DNA from: Gymnorhina tibicen
Taxonomy: Eukaryota > Chordata > Aves > Passeriformes > Artamidae
Reading direction: 5' to 3'
NCBI GenBank assembly: GCA_013399875.1
Contig: VXAZ01006807.1
Coordinates: 558,001 to 622,000 of the forward strand
DNA length: 64,000 bases
Positions 13,600-26,129 of this stretch are shown one piece after another. Position 1 is the first letter of the stretch; every line of letters begins with the position of its first letter. The notes under the pieces were generated by a model. That model had not been told where the DNA came from and made no database searches. It saw nothing but the letters and a program-made list of their open reading frames with translations. Made by a program: the position numbers and the translations under genes.

Positions 13600-13680
13600 T
13601 CCATTTATCAGATGGGTATAGGAAAGTGAGCATCAAATTCTGGCTAAAGGCTCCAAGAAAACATGCTGGGAGCTAAAAGC
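13600..13680 (+). mobile_element. Possible ancient MIR SINE relic
   Basis: The segment CCATTTATCAGATGGG at 13601, followed 40 bases on by GGCTAAAGG, has the order and spacing of the MIR core region (CCATTT-CAGATG, then a CCAAGG block). MIR copies are old and heavily diverged in amniotes. The match is weak, and a chance resemblance is possible. Confidence 0.3.
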
Positions 13681-13689
13681 AATATAATT

Positions 13690-16600
13690 AAGAGGTGATT
13701 ACGGAAGAGCTTTACCTACAGCAGGGCGTGCAAAGCACCACACCTCCCTGTGCCACACACAGATCACCTTTCTGCCAGGAGCTCCTAGTGTGGCTGCTAG
13801 GAAGGTATCCTCCCAGGGAACACTTCCAAAGGGATCTGCTAGCCAGGAGGGAGCCACCAGCCTCCCTTCTACAGCCAAGAGCTACACAAACATCCAACCA
13901 TGTGTGCAGAGGGCTGGCTCTGGACCCGAGGGCTGCCCTCGCCTCTCCTCCAGTTCTCTGGGGCGAGCTTCAAAGAAAGACATTAAAGTAAACTTGCTCC
14001 TCCAAAGCTGACAATTGATGCTGGAGCTGCTGCCATCCAATGACTTGGTAAAGAGACAGAAAAGCAGAAAGAGGAGCTACACTGACTCCAAGACTGTTAA
14101 CAGCTGAATTATGTTTGGCTGACAGAACAAAAAAAAAAGCAAACTAGGTTCTGTGCTACAGGTGACCTGAGGGTGGGTAACTAAGAGAGCAGGATAGGGA
14201 AAATCTCCAGTAGTTTTTATCATCTTTGCAAGGCCACATAAATAAGCAGAATACTCAACAAAAGAAATTCTGTTAGCCTTAACTATGTTTCCATTAATGA
14301 CTGATACAGTTTATGCCAATACAATGGTGACTTCATTACATGTAATGTCTTAGCATGAGTTTCACAAAATTTAAACTAAGTTGTGTTACTTTGGGACACA
14401 GCATCCACATGTCCAGCATGGCAAAAGGAGGGAAAAATCAGGAGAGATCTGATCTCTGCATCAGGAAATCTCTGCATATTCCCCCTCCCTACCCAGGGCA
14501 GAGCCACAATACAACAGGATCACCCACCCTCAGACTAAATTTATGGAATCAAATTTCTTTGGGCTTGAAAGAATAGCCTACAGATTCCTCAAGTCCATTG
14601 AAAGTAAATCTGGTTTTAGCTTATCAGAACATGAATGGGACTGTATTTCTAGTCCAATTTGGCAAGCATCCCAGTACTGGTGAGATGACAAAATCAGATC
14701 AGCTCTGATTCCTCCTGACACTCTGCTTTGATGTGATAAGCATCAGTATGAGAAGGTCCCATTTTTCACTCTCTGTTTCAGGTGGCCTCCCCAGTTGCGA
14801 GGATGATGAAAATAAGAAATTCTGTGGGCAGAGCATGAGGAAAGTGCAAGGCTCACCTGGCCTGCTCAGCTCTCCAGTCTCTGCCATGAAGGGTGTCCAC
14901 ACAGCAAGTCTGACCCCAGCTCTGCCCACTCCCCAGCCCTCCAGCTGCTCCTCCAGCAGGGAGCTCCAGCTTCCCTGGAGACAACAGAGACAACCTGTCC
15001 CAGCCTTTGCCATCTGCTCTACTACCTCTGGCCCTTGAACATTCCACCTGTCCTCCTCTGACTCTAAATCTCATTCCACATTCTTCGTACTTAAGGGAAA
15101 GCATTTAAAAGAAAAATTCTGATTGCAGCTTATCTGCAAGAGTCCACACCTTGAGTCACCCCATGAAGGTGTGAACATATGCTTACGTGGATGAACACAC
15201 AACATTAATTTTGCATCACTGCCCTCTCTTTTCCTCTTCTCTGCTGCTTCTCGTCACCTCACTTTAGACTGTGAACCCTTCAGTCCACATAGCATGTCTT
15301 GTCATGTCTGGGAAAAATCTTATTTCTATCCCATTTTCACGTACCTTTCTTGCTCCTTGTGTGCTCTTCGTATACATGTCACTACCAACAGCTTGATTAA
15401 CTCCATTTCTGGCAAATTGTTTTTGCAAGGGAGAAGAAGAAACAATACAGTGAAAGTAAAGGAGTATCTGCACTAAAGAAGTACCTTATAAGATTAACAT
15501 GATTGGATTTGTGCTGAAGGATTTCAGACACCACTGTGTCATGCTTGCTTTCTTTGCAAAACAAAACGCATTTTCACCCAACAGCCAAAATCTTGGCCTC
15601 TGCCTGGACTCAAACTCAACTTGTTCCTCTCCATCTTAGATCAAGAACTTGCCCAAAGCATCCCTCCAATTTCACTGGGGCATATACACAGCACAAAGGG
15701 TTTCTAATAGGATTACTATGGTCCTGGGGGTATAAAGAGAATAGAGTCACACATGAATAGCTGAGGACTCAAGTTTACTTGCAGATAAACAGAATTCAGA
15801 ATCCTTAAGTAGCAATTCTATAAGGAGTAAAACTTCCTAACCACAAAAGTCATGAGTTTTAGAAATTACATACACACATATGAATTTATTGCTCCCCTAT
15901 TTTCACTTTTTATGTATATGCAAATATCTGCAGATTCCTAACTTTGAAAATCAGACACAACCTCACAGACCAGTATATGGAAATTTTCCTTTTTTTAAAT
16001 AATAAAATGGGAACATGTAATTTCTAGTAACTTATAATAGCTGTAAGAAAATGCAATAAGTACAAAAAGTGCCTGCTTAAGCAAAAAACTCTGGATACCC
16101 TAACCCAGAAGCCTACACTTGGACCACCCATTATTTAATAACATGCCTTTGGCAAGCTCTGCTGATTCTTGCTAAGAATACTTTCTTTAAAATAGAAAAG
16201 GATTAACAGAAAGTTAAATCTTCAGTGCTTGACACATGAAGATCACCAAGGAAACTGTACTTATTTGACTCAAGGAGAACAGTGCTTAGATTTAAGGACA
16301 AAACGGGTGCAGGATTCTTTATGAGCTTTGTTTTGTTTGCATTGAAATGGAGCATATCTGAACCCAGATCTTCAGCTTCTAAAATTTATTTTTTAAATGC
16401 TTCACATACTTGTGCCTGCAATACATATAGAGATGGCCCAAATATGTAGATAGTAATGAAAATAATTTATGACATTCCTCCCAAGCACAGCTTCTTTTAT
16501 CCTAAATCATGTGCTTGAGGTACCACTTGTGTATTCCTATGGGGAAACTCCACCTCAGCAACCTGGACAAGTTCTCCAGCTCCACCTGAGGCAAAAGCAG

Positions 16601-18180
16601 ACACATCAGTCTAATTTACAGCCTGGTGTACATTTGTCTACATTCCTCTGTATTCAAATATGTTGTCTTTAAAAAAATAAACTTTTTTCCCCCTCCTTTC
16701 CTTTTCCTTCAAGTAAAACACTTTCCAAATGGAACATTAAACTAAAAGCTCTTCATGTGTATTCAGCTTTAATTTTTCCTGTAAATTATTTGCTGTTAAG
16801 TTGACAATCTAAATGTATGTTTTAAAGAAATTTCACTATTTCAACATTTGATGCTTAAGTTTTACATACTGCATTTTATGTTAAAAAAAAAAAAAGAAGA
16901 AGAAAAAGCATCAGATATCTCTCCTTGAACTTTTCAGTTAAATCCCAGAGTGACATGCCCAGGGAGTTACTTGCTTGAAGCATGAAACACAATTAGGGTA
17001 AATACAGGCATGTCCAAGTGTCCAGAGGTATCTATTTCTGACTGTTAACATTCCATAGAGTTTCTTGCTCTATTATAAACTTGAGCTCTGCCACAGAGCT
17101 CCCAGCTACCCTAGCAAGCAAGAACTATTTGGTATCACTAAATGCAACATTTTCCTTTTGCTAGAACTGACTGGAATGGCTGCAGAAGCCCTGATCTGCA
17201 GTCCAACGTGACTCCATCAGTTTCCATGATATCCTAAATTACGTTTTGAGGAGACTATTAACAAGAAATGTAAATACCTGCCCTTGGACTATCTCCATGG
17301 CTCACATACCATGCTGCAACCCTTTCACCCAGCTGTACTTAAAAACACACTCCTACTTCCTAACAGAAGAACAACCTGATGGCAGAAGTAATGGAGAGAA
17401 AAATAGAAAGAAAGTGGAGAAGGAGAGTCAAGGTGACTAGAAGAAATAAAATGTAAAGGGATAACTGAAAAGAAACATTTGCATTACTTTTTTTCTTCAA
17501 TTCTCTTTGGCCAAAACTTCTTGTTCAGTACTTGTAATTCATATATGCTGCACAAAATAGTCATATGATCATCACCCTAGCACATAATGTTAAATGTGTT
17601 GACGTAGGTGTTGGTCTCAAAGCTTTTCCCCCCTGGTGCTAAGCAATCACACCTCCTTTTAGACACTGTCCTGCCCATTCATTTTGGCAAAGGAGATCAC
17701 TGCTGAGCCTCAGCCCTGGGAACAGCCGCTAAAAGGAAGGAGCAAGGCAACAGGAGCTCTGTCCCTGTATTTAATAGGAGGGAACCATAAACTCAAAGAG
17801 GAATTTGTGACAAATCAGGTCTGCTGATTAAATGACTGCAAAAATAATCTCCATTTGCTAGAGAACATGTAAATCAGAATTCACCCAAGAAGAGGGACAA
17901 CAAACCAGGAAGGTGTGTGTCCAGATATCTGAGCTGCAGAGGTGATGAAGACCCTTGAGACCTGACTCTCAACCAGACAGCATCTATCATCATCAAGCAT
18001 GTAACATGACTACAAAAAGAACTATTTCTCTGGAGTTATCCTTCTCATGAACTTTTCCGTACTGTTTGGAGGAGGTTTTGGTGTAGGAGAAAGGCAGAGG
18101 ACTGAGAGTCCTTTATTTGAGACATGGACTTTTACTTTAAGTCACATGGCCAAACTGGTGAGACAGGAACTAGAAATAAT
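13690..18180. other. Unique non-coding stretch
   Basis: No gene is recognised. The GC-richer patches at about 13730-13960 and 14850-15010 carry open frames of roughly 100 codons in several frames at once, which is typical of chance in GC-richer DNA. An A-run followed by AAG repeats lies at 16883-16907. Confidence 0.5.
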
Positions 18181-18189
18181 GGGCCCTGT

Positions 18190-18715
18190 GGGTGGAAAAT
18201 TGACTGTATCCTTGACTCAAAGGATGGTGGCCAGTGGTAAAAGTCCAACTAGTGGCCAGTTTCTAGCAGTGTCTGAGGGACTGACATTGGGGCCAACACT
18301 GCTGGATGTCTCCATGAATCACCTGAACAGTGGGACAGAGTATGCCCTCAGCAAGGTCGGGGGTGGGACCCCGTAGGTGGTCAGTGTGCTGGAGGAATGG
18401 TCTGTCAGGAGCCTCCTGAAGCTCAGTATGACAAGTAAGAAGTCCTGCATCCCATATGGAATAACCCTGTAGAAATATATGGAGTGGGGACCGACTGGCA
18501 AGGAAGCAGCTTTGCCAAAAAACCCCTGAGTGGTCTGGTGAACCAAAGTGGGCAACACGAGTCAGTGGTATGCCCCTGTGGCAGGAAGGGATGGCTGCAC
18601 GCGGCTGTATTACCAACTGTAGACAGCAGGCTTGTAGAAATTATTATTTCCCTCTATATGGCATTTTTTACAACATTTTTAGAATATTTTGCCAGTCTCA
18701 AACAAGACCATAGGA
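18190..18715 (+). mobile_element. Decayed CR1 LINE fragment (reverse transcriptase 3' part)
   Basis: CR1 is the main non-LTR retrotransposon of birds. The plus strand shows its landmarks in order: GGTGGAAAATTGACTG at 18191, AGGATGGTGGCCAGTGG near 18221, TTGGGGCCAACACTGCTG near 18287, GGGACAGAGTATGCCCTCAG near 18332, TCCTGCATCC near 18443, GGAAGCAGCTTTGCC near 18502, and ATTATTTCCCTCTATATGGC near 18643. The frame across 18280-18350 still reads LGPTLLD and EYALSK, which correspond to the segment just before the FADD box of the reverse transcriptase. In this copy the two catalytic aspartates of that box are lost, a stop follows near 18374, and some 60-80 bases before about 18390 appear deleted compared with the usual element. 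It is dead. The 5' edge and the 3' tail are not defined. Confidence 0.88.
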
Positions 18716-18739
18716 GGAATGCCACAGAAGATTAAGTGA

Positions 18740-21700
18740 AATCTTGATGTTTTAATGTGATCAGCTTCACTGCATCAGTTAATGACATTTCAGCCTACAG
18801 ATCTCCATCAGGAAAGAAGGCACCTCTATGAACACTAAGAAAGTAGTTTGATACTGATTGCTCAAGATAGTATTAAGTAAAATCTTTTACAGAATTTAGA
18901 AATTTCTCTTTTGATTCTTCAGTCTGTTTGCTTTGAAAAGTACTCTATTCAAATGTGTGAGCAAAGCAGTTGAGCTGATGGCCAAGGTTTATCTAATCAT
19001 AGACCATAAGGTGTTGCAGAACAGTCATCTGATCAAGAAAAGAGAAATAACATGTTATTTATGCTAATGACCATACAGCCAGCCTCTCTGAATCATAATG
19101 ATTAATCATCCTATGGAACAGGTGTAATGAATTATTCCTGAGTTATTCTCAGTATTTCAACCATGTATGAAAACATGCAAAAAACAATTACAAGCGGCAG
19201 GCAGGAAAACAATGGCAATATTTTGTTCATATACTATTTCTGGACACTAAATTGGCCTGAAATCTATTAATTAGATGTTCACAGTAATTCCTTCATGCAA
19301 ACTGATTCATAACACTGCTGCCAATTCTTCCAGCCACAAATGGGTCGTTCTCATAACAGCACAGCTCTATTTATCTTGGCCACCCCGTAAGGAGCAGAAG
19401 CACAGGCAGTAAGGCCAAAGCTGAATGAGGATTTACACACTTTTATTGAGAAACTTAATTTTTACAATTTGCCTAAATCATCAGTTACTTTATGTCCTGC
19501 AATACTGCTACCACCAGCATTAATAAATAAACTTGGCTTCAGCCTCCAGGTTGTGAGATTGGTGTGTACCGTGCTCATGTTCCTCCTCCCTTGCTTTTTA
19601 ACTTCTAGTGTGTGCCAAAGCCCCGATTTCAAAATTTTCTCTACCCCTTGAGGATTACTGATTTACTTAAAAGGGGAGGGGAGATAGGGAAGAGAGAGAG
19701 GTGGTATTGTCACACCATCACTGGAGAACAGGAAGCAAACAAAAAAGGAAAAGGCTCAGGGTCCAGCCCCCACCTACTGAAGCTGTGGCTCATCTGCTGC
19801 AAGGATTGCACTCCAGGCAAGATCAGGACGATTGCCAACATAACAGGTAAATACAGAAAGAGCCTCCATCAAGGAGGAGCCTCCATCCTCTATGCAGTGT
19901 TCACATACCTGCTTGATTCTTCTGTTACCCACTAATCCACAGTAACTGTTCAATGGCAGTGAGCAATGGTACATAATAGTCAAGAAGAGGAAACAACTAA
20001 TTTGCTTGTGGCCCATCGAGAATTTTGCCAAAACATCAGTCAATCCTGTTATAGTCACTGATGTGTAAAAAAACAAATGGTCTTCAGTAATGACAAAGAA
20101 AAAGCAAAACTGTCTTCCACAAACCCTACAAATAACACTCTAAAAATTACTTTTTCTGCTCTAGTTAAAAAATGTGATTAAAGCTGTATTTCTGTGTAAG
20201 AGTGAATACCCATACATTAGTACAGGATTTGTTGCATTGAATTAATGAGTTCAGCCACATTTGAGGACACTGTGTGGTGTGGCAGAAACCAGAATGCAGG
20301 TGGAACAAGAGCACTCCCCTTCCTCAGAGGGCAGAGCATGTCCCCAGGCAGGTCATTCACATAGAGGTGGTCTGTGTGACCTTGGCTTACCTTCCACAGC
20401 ACGTGCCCAAAGCTTAGCCGTGATAAGCAAAACTGACGAAATGAAGGCCATCCTAGTGCATCCTGAAATGGATGACAAGGTTTTCCTTGCAAATGGATGG
20501 GATTAAGCCTTATTCTTGCACCTGATTTTGAAAAGGCTGGTACTATCAAAGTTAGTTCAAAACCCTTTTCCTGCATGAACATCCTCTACAACCTTAAGAA
20601 ATCACATCACCTACCCTTTGAATTTTGCTTTCTGGCTGTGAAGAGAAGCATTTTTCCAATACCTGTTACCTGAGCTTCATTACAACAGTAATTACATTAT
20701 TATTTGCAAGACTCTCACATGGGCCAGAAAAGCAGTACATTTAAGGAGACAGCTGAGAAGGTTATAAAGGAAGACACCTCCTCTTCCCCCAAGAAATACA
20801 CAGTGGTCATTGCAGATTAAAATTAGAGTCATTCCAATTTCTGTTCATGTGCCACGGTTTTAACAGCAATGAAGGGATGCCGTGTGAGGCATGTGAGTTT
20901 GCTATTTGTTTGCTGTTATTTAGAATTTAAAAACAAAAAAAACCAAGTTGCACAAATTGGTGATTGATAGTAGGAAAATGCATTGAAACAGCTCCTGGTA
21001 GGCACCAGGAGGCTCTGCCCATCTGGCCCTGGCTTCTCCAGTGCATTCAATGCTGCCAGGAATCCAAATCTGTAATTACAACTACCCAGTGCATGAAACA
21101 CCCACGCTCCTTTGCCTTCTATTTTCTGTATTCACAAAGTAAAGCTTCTCCTGCAGCTGGCTGCTCCCTCAGAGCCCACAAAGCCTGAGCCACACGTCGT
21201 GTACGTGACGGGGCACCCAGAGCCTTGGGGGCCCAGTGCTGAGATGCCCCACTTTGGCTCCAGCCTCCTTGCCCAGCGCTGGCTGGTCCTCACATCCCTC
21301 CACTGTCTCCCCACTCTCTGCAAAAGCTATGGGGACTGCACAGAGCTGGCTCCTCGCAGAGACCGTGCTCCTGAAAATCCAGTGCCAGGAGAGAAGGCAG
21401 CCTGTTACTTCAAGTGACCCAGCAACAAATCATTCATTATTGCACGGCAGCCCAATGCCAACAGTGCACTGCAGGCACAGGATCCTGTGCCAGATGACAA
21501 TACAGCAAGCAAGGAGCACGGAAGCATCGTGACCAGCATCTGAGATGCAGAATCTGATGATGGACCGCAGCCCTTCCAATGAGATGAACTGCCAGCAGCA
21601 TTAATGAAATGCAAGTACGTAACTTACGGCACAGAGCACTAGAAGTATTGAACTGAGAAAGGGAAGTATTTCCACAGCCATAAAGGGCCACAAATAAGAC

Positions 21701-24470
21701 TGAGATTTATAGAAAACAGTTCCTAGTGCAGAAGCACGGCTCCTTGATGATATTTCCACGTGAAGAGCAATAATTGGCGTTACATATCAGGTAATTGCAG
21801 ACAGCACAACAGCTTCTCTTCCTCTTCTGCAACTCCTAGATCACGGGCTGGCCTCTTTGCTTTTCTGATAAAACTTGCAAAATCTCAGGAGGAATCCCCT
21901 TTCCAAATACAAGCTCATTGCTCAGATCTAACCTCACTGGAAGTCTGCTCTGACTGCAGTCTGTAGAGTACCTGTTAAACACCACATCTACAAGGTTTTT
22001 TGTTCCTCTGTCTGAGTTTATCAGTGCAAATACCCATTTTGTTTAGATGCTTTCATCGCTGGAACCTATGCAACTACAGCAACATCACAGAAGCACACTG
22101 GTATCTAGACATAATCTTAGACACTGAGGATCAATAAGTGTATCTGGTAGTCCTCAACCCCTACCTCCCTTTCCTTAAAATGAGTATATGAGATGGAGAA
22201 GCCAGGAACACACATGCTGCAAGTGCTATTGCTAACAGCTCTGAGAAATGGTCCTGCTTGGGAAGGACAGCAATGGATTTCTGCAGTATCTCAAGCACAA
22301 AGTGCTTTCTGCTGGTCAGATTCTGTAACAAAAATATGTTTTATGGGGAAAGTTATTTCAAAACAGTGCAGCAATTTGTGAATTAGGAGAAAGAAAATCC
22401 CAGCAAATGTAAATTTCCCACCTTTCTCAGTAGAAAACCTGGCTGCTGCAGTTCATTATTTCTGAAACTCTATTATTAGTCTTTGCACTGCCGCAGACGT
22501 CTCTGCTGGTATCAAGGCCCTATTCTGCAGAACATACAAATGTGAGGAGACATCAAGTCGTGTCAGGGAAGAAAACCTGTAGAAGCTACAAGTAGGAGTA
22601 CAAAAATATTAGTGACAGGACAGAAACTGCAAGGACTACTGCAGAATTGCCTTGGTTCATCAATATTACCTTTACATACTTCATTGCATCGTAATTTTAC
22701 ATGGTGTATGTTAGAATGTGATATTTTATGATTCCAAGGTTACAGAATTCCTGATTTCAGCATCCCATCACATAAAATAACCATGTCCTAAAATAAAAAT
22801 CTCTTCCTGACGTTCGTGTGGCTGTAAGTCTACACTTATTTCCTTCACTTCAAGCTTTGCAGAACAATTGCTGCAATTTTCTCAGTGAAGAAACAGAAAA
22901 CAAAGAATTAGTATCAAACGTTGGAGATCAATTTTCACAGATCCCATTGCTTGATAATTTAAATGCTAAGAACTGCAGCCAATTAGTCTAGACTGAAGTA
23001 TTTGATGGGGGCAAAATTTAGGTTAACAAATACTGCATAATATTATCTGAATAATATAGAGCAGACTTCCTACAAAGATGAATTTTGAATCTGCCCATTA
23101 TTTGAAACAGGTGCAAAGAGTGCGTAGGAGAGGTGAATTCATCCCTCCTCTAAATGGCAGTATAAAATAAAATTAGGATATAAAATTTGGGGGTGTCTCA
23201 CAGGGCAGTTTTTAATTACATACTTAGCAGCATCTTTGCATATAATCATTACCTCAGCCTCCTCGTTTGCATGTATATATTCTTTTGTGCCATGATCAAA
23301 GAACAAAGGTTAAATCCTTCTGAAACTCTATTCAAGCAGTGAAAATTGAAAACAGCTATTTTGAGGCTTTGAGCTTTTTTTTGTGTTTCCCAACTGTCTG
23401 TATAATCTGCTTAAAATTCTGTTTATTTGTTAAACCATGTATTCATAGTGTGATATCGCAGAGCACAGGTGAACCAGCAGAGCTTGAGGGAGGACCCTTT
23501 CAATGGTCCTCCCATGGAAGAGGGAGAAACAGAATGAGGTCTCCAGCTGGCTGCTGAAGGACTTCCACCAGATCTTCACCCCTCCTATTCTTCTCCCACA
23601 TCCAGTTTTGGTTTGCAAGGAAGGGTTTGGTATGGAAACACTGGAATTGCTGCCTCTGTTGCCATGCTCGTGGCACACAAATGTTCTCTGTCCTGACAGC
23701 AATGGATAAACATCCAGCCTTGGCAGCTGGGGCGGATGGGAATTGATGGAGAGGCAGAGCCATGCCGGTGTCAGCGAGGAATGATGAGACTGGGTCTGCT
23801 GGGGCCACGGGGCTGCTTTCAGTCACTTCCCTCCTAGAAAATGTCTGGCTTGGGAGTTTTTCCTTCTTCCTCTATTGCCACCAGCTAACACACATCAAGC
23901 TGTGTGTTATGGCCCTTCAATATTCCTGGATACCTCCGAGGAAGTTCTCAGTGCCCATTTAGAATTCCTGGTTTGTGTTTGGGCCTAGGTTAACACTGAA
24001 AATAACTCATGTACTGCAAACTTCCTCCTTTTCTCTAAATAGAAGTTGGCAGGACCTGAGCAAGGGTTGAAAACTTTATTCTAAAGACAAGGGACAGTGA
24101 ACTGCTGAGTAAATGAAAGCCTGCAAGGCACATGTCATGGAAACAGCTCACCAATCCCTCATTTTAACAACACCTGGACAGATGTATTTCTGTAACACAT
24201 CCAGCTCATCCTTGTGACACATCACCAAAAACAAGAGAATATTGAGATAGAGGGTGTCAATCACACAGGTCACAGCACCAAGAAGTATTTCAGGGTTCAT
24301 CTAGCACCAGATACCTAAATTCACCTGCCATCCCAACCTATCAAACTGACTCAAATGCTAACTGCTGGAGAAAACCTCTTCCTTCTTTCAGTCACAGGTT
24401 TCTGAAGCAGTAGCCACTGAAGGCTGGAGAAGATTCTGTTTCTGGGTTAGTAACCACCTCTTAGCAAAGA
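18740..24470. other. Unique non-coding stretch
   Basis: No gene is recognised. About 23210-23310 combines octamer-like TTTGCAT words with ATCAAAG and AACAAAGG, words bound by POU, TCF/LEF and SOX factors. GC-richer patches at 21130-21540 and 23450-23830 carry only chance-like open frames. Confidence 0.5.
20360..20410 (-). mobile_element. Possible MIR SINE core, minus strand
   Basis: The minus strand reads AAGGTCACACAG at 20383-20372, a 12-base exact match to the best conserved part of MIR, preceded by a diverged GGTAAGCC. Flanking agreement is poor, so this is a weak call. The GGTAAG in it also looks like a splice donor. Confidence 0.25.
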
Positions 24471-24477
24471 AAAATTT

Positions 24478-24495
24478 TAACAGTTTAAACTGTTA
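24478..24495. repeat. 18-bp perfect palindrome
   Basis: TAACAGTTTAAACTGTTA is identical to its own reverse complement over 18 bases with no spacer. It could extrude as a short cruciform or bind a dimeric factor. No neighbouring feature explains it. Confidence 0.9.
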
Positions 24496-24873
24496 GTTTT
24501 CAGCCCTGCAAAAATGAAAAGATACTAGGTCAGCTCTGCCCTACAACCTCCTGATGATCTGAAAACGTGGAATGAACTTCCTTTCTGTCCCAGATACACA
24601 ACCTTTAACATCAGTTATGAACAGCACACCAGCAGGGTATTCTCCAGGACTGGGAAGCCACATCAACTATTTCTGTTGCACCACAATCCATGACAAAGAG
24701 GACGGTCAAGTTCAGCCTTTCTCACAGACCCACGGCTCAGGTCTGCCACAAGGTGTATTTGAAATTTCAGTTACCAAAGGTCTATTTGGATTTTCACTGA
24801 TAGTTAATTGCTTCCCATTATGTACACACAGAAAGATGCATAATGGATGGATTGACTGGAAAATACTATAATT

Positions 24874-24891
24874 AAAAAAAAAAAAAAAAAA
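24874..24891. repeat. Poly(A) run, 18 bases
   Basis: An uninterrupted run of A. No retroposed gene or LINE tail is recognisable on its left side, so I treat it as a simple repeat. Confidence 0.85.
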
Positions 24892-25718
24892 CGAGGTGGG
24901 GGTTTGGCTAGTAAAAGGCTCTAGAGAGCTCTTCACCGGACACATTTTATCCTTTTACACTGATAGTCCTTTGGATAGATTCATTCTGTCCAGGTTTAGT
25001 CTATGTCAGATTTGCTGGGGATAAAGTGAGGATGACTCGGGAGCAATACTCAGATGCACTGTTCAGCTTCAGTCTCTTCCAAAGTCTTCCTTTAGATGAG
25101 TTGGAGATTAGGAATGAGCAGCAGAGAAGGAAGCCCAGCAGGATGTGAAACACCAGGTGAGGCTCTCTGTCTACGATCCTCAACATTAATAGCTTCTTGG
25201 AAAGAAAGAAGAATTTGAACATCCTATTTCTGTCATGCAGTGCCAAGGCAGACATGGATTTTGGATGGGGATGTTGGAGCACTTCTTTTTACTCCACCAA
25301 CTCTGTCCTTCTTTCAAAAAATGTTTCCACCATATGGTAGAAAGAGCCATAAAATCACAGAAAATATCATCTGGATATTTAGTCAACTGCTGTTTCCAGA
25401 AATGGAGCCATTCTCAGTCATACAGGAAAAAGGCAGTAAAAGTAGGGCTTCACCTGCAAGTCTGAAGGCCCTTTGGCATTCTGGCCTCTTCAAAAGACTG
25501 GCTGAAACTAGGTTAAAAGCTGCAATTAAAAAATGGCAATTCACTGAATATATACTCAGGATTATGAGGTTAAAGAACACTGGTTTGCTGCATTTGACCC
25601 TTTCCATCTGTCCCGTTGCAGTATAAAAAGAGGAGCTGGGAAGGATTCTCTCGATATATTTTTCTGACGAAATATCAAACACAAACAACAGCAATATTAT
25701 ATCTGAAAACCGTTTATT

Positions 25719-25771
25719 GAGGAAAAAAAAGAAGAAGGAAAAAAAAGAGAGAAAGAGGAGGGGAGGGAAGG
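25719..25771. repeat. 53-nt uninterrupted purine tract
   Basis: Every base on the plus strand from 25719 to 25771 is A or G, moving from A-rich to GGAGGGGAGGGAAGG at the right end. Such polypurine mirror-like tracts can adopt triplex DNA and are frequent just beside promoters. It abuts the CpG-rich segment that follows. Confidence 0.85.
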
Positions 25772-26120
25772 CACGGAAGACCGGGAACAGCTTTACCATG
25801 GAACCCTGGCTATTTATCGAATTGCGGTGCAGGCGGGCAGGCAGGTGGGCAGGCAGGGAAGAGGCTGCAAAGGCAGGAGCAGAAGGGGCCAAGCCGACCC
25901 CCCCAGCGACCCAAAGCAGAAAGACCCCGTGGTGTGGCGGCTAGCTGCCTTTATGTGCTCCCAAACCCCTCCCCCAGCTCGGCTTCGCGGGTCCGTTTTT
26001 GGCGGGCGTTTCTGGCGGGCATCCGGGCACTTGGCGGGGGGAGGCCGCTCGCAGTCCCGTCATGGAAGTTTCTCTGCCCTGACTGGCTGCGAGGCGAAGT
26101 CTCTCCGGAGACGAGGCTTT
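25772..26120. promoter_or_regulatory. CpG-island-like segment with three GGCGGG motifs
   Basis: CpG dinucleotides are frequent here, about 20 in the 225 bases from 25890, while the surroundings have few. Three GGCGGG motifs occur at 26001, 26014 and 26033. The first sits in TTTTTGGCGGGC, which fits an E2F-type site, and all three can also be read as GC boxes for SP-family factors. The segment also has a short GGCA repeat at 25829-25858. CpG islands mark promoters in birds, often of broadly used genes or of non-coding RNAs. I find neither a TATA box nor a first coding exon beside it. It is the strongest promoter candidate in the window, but direction is unclear. Confidence 0.45.
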
Positions 26121-26129
26121 CCCCACTCC

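Noticed and set aside
18263..18616. Minus-strand frame of 117 codons
   Set aside because: It is antisense to the CR1 fragment and has no features of its own.
20393..20462. Minus-strand exon candidate with a GGAAG/GTAAGC donor
   Set aside because: The donor overlaps a possible MIR core, the acceptor is poor and no family is recognised.
21617..21656. Minus-strand microexon candidate near a GTAAGTT donor
   Set aside because: About 25 bases only. Acceptor and donor pairs this good occur by chance, and nothing supports a gene here.
25383..25892. Longest open frame, minus strand, 169 codons
   Set aside because: It runs through the complement of the purine tract, giving a Phe-rich stretch, shows no domain or family feature, and is a plausible chance length for 64 kb.
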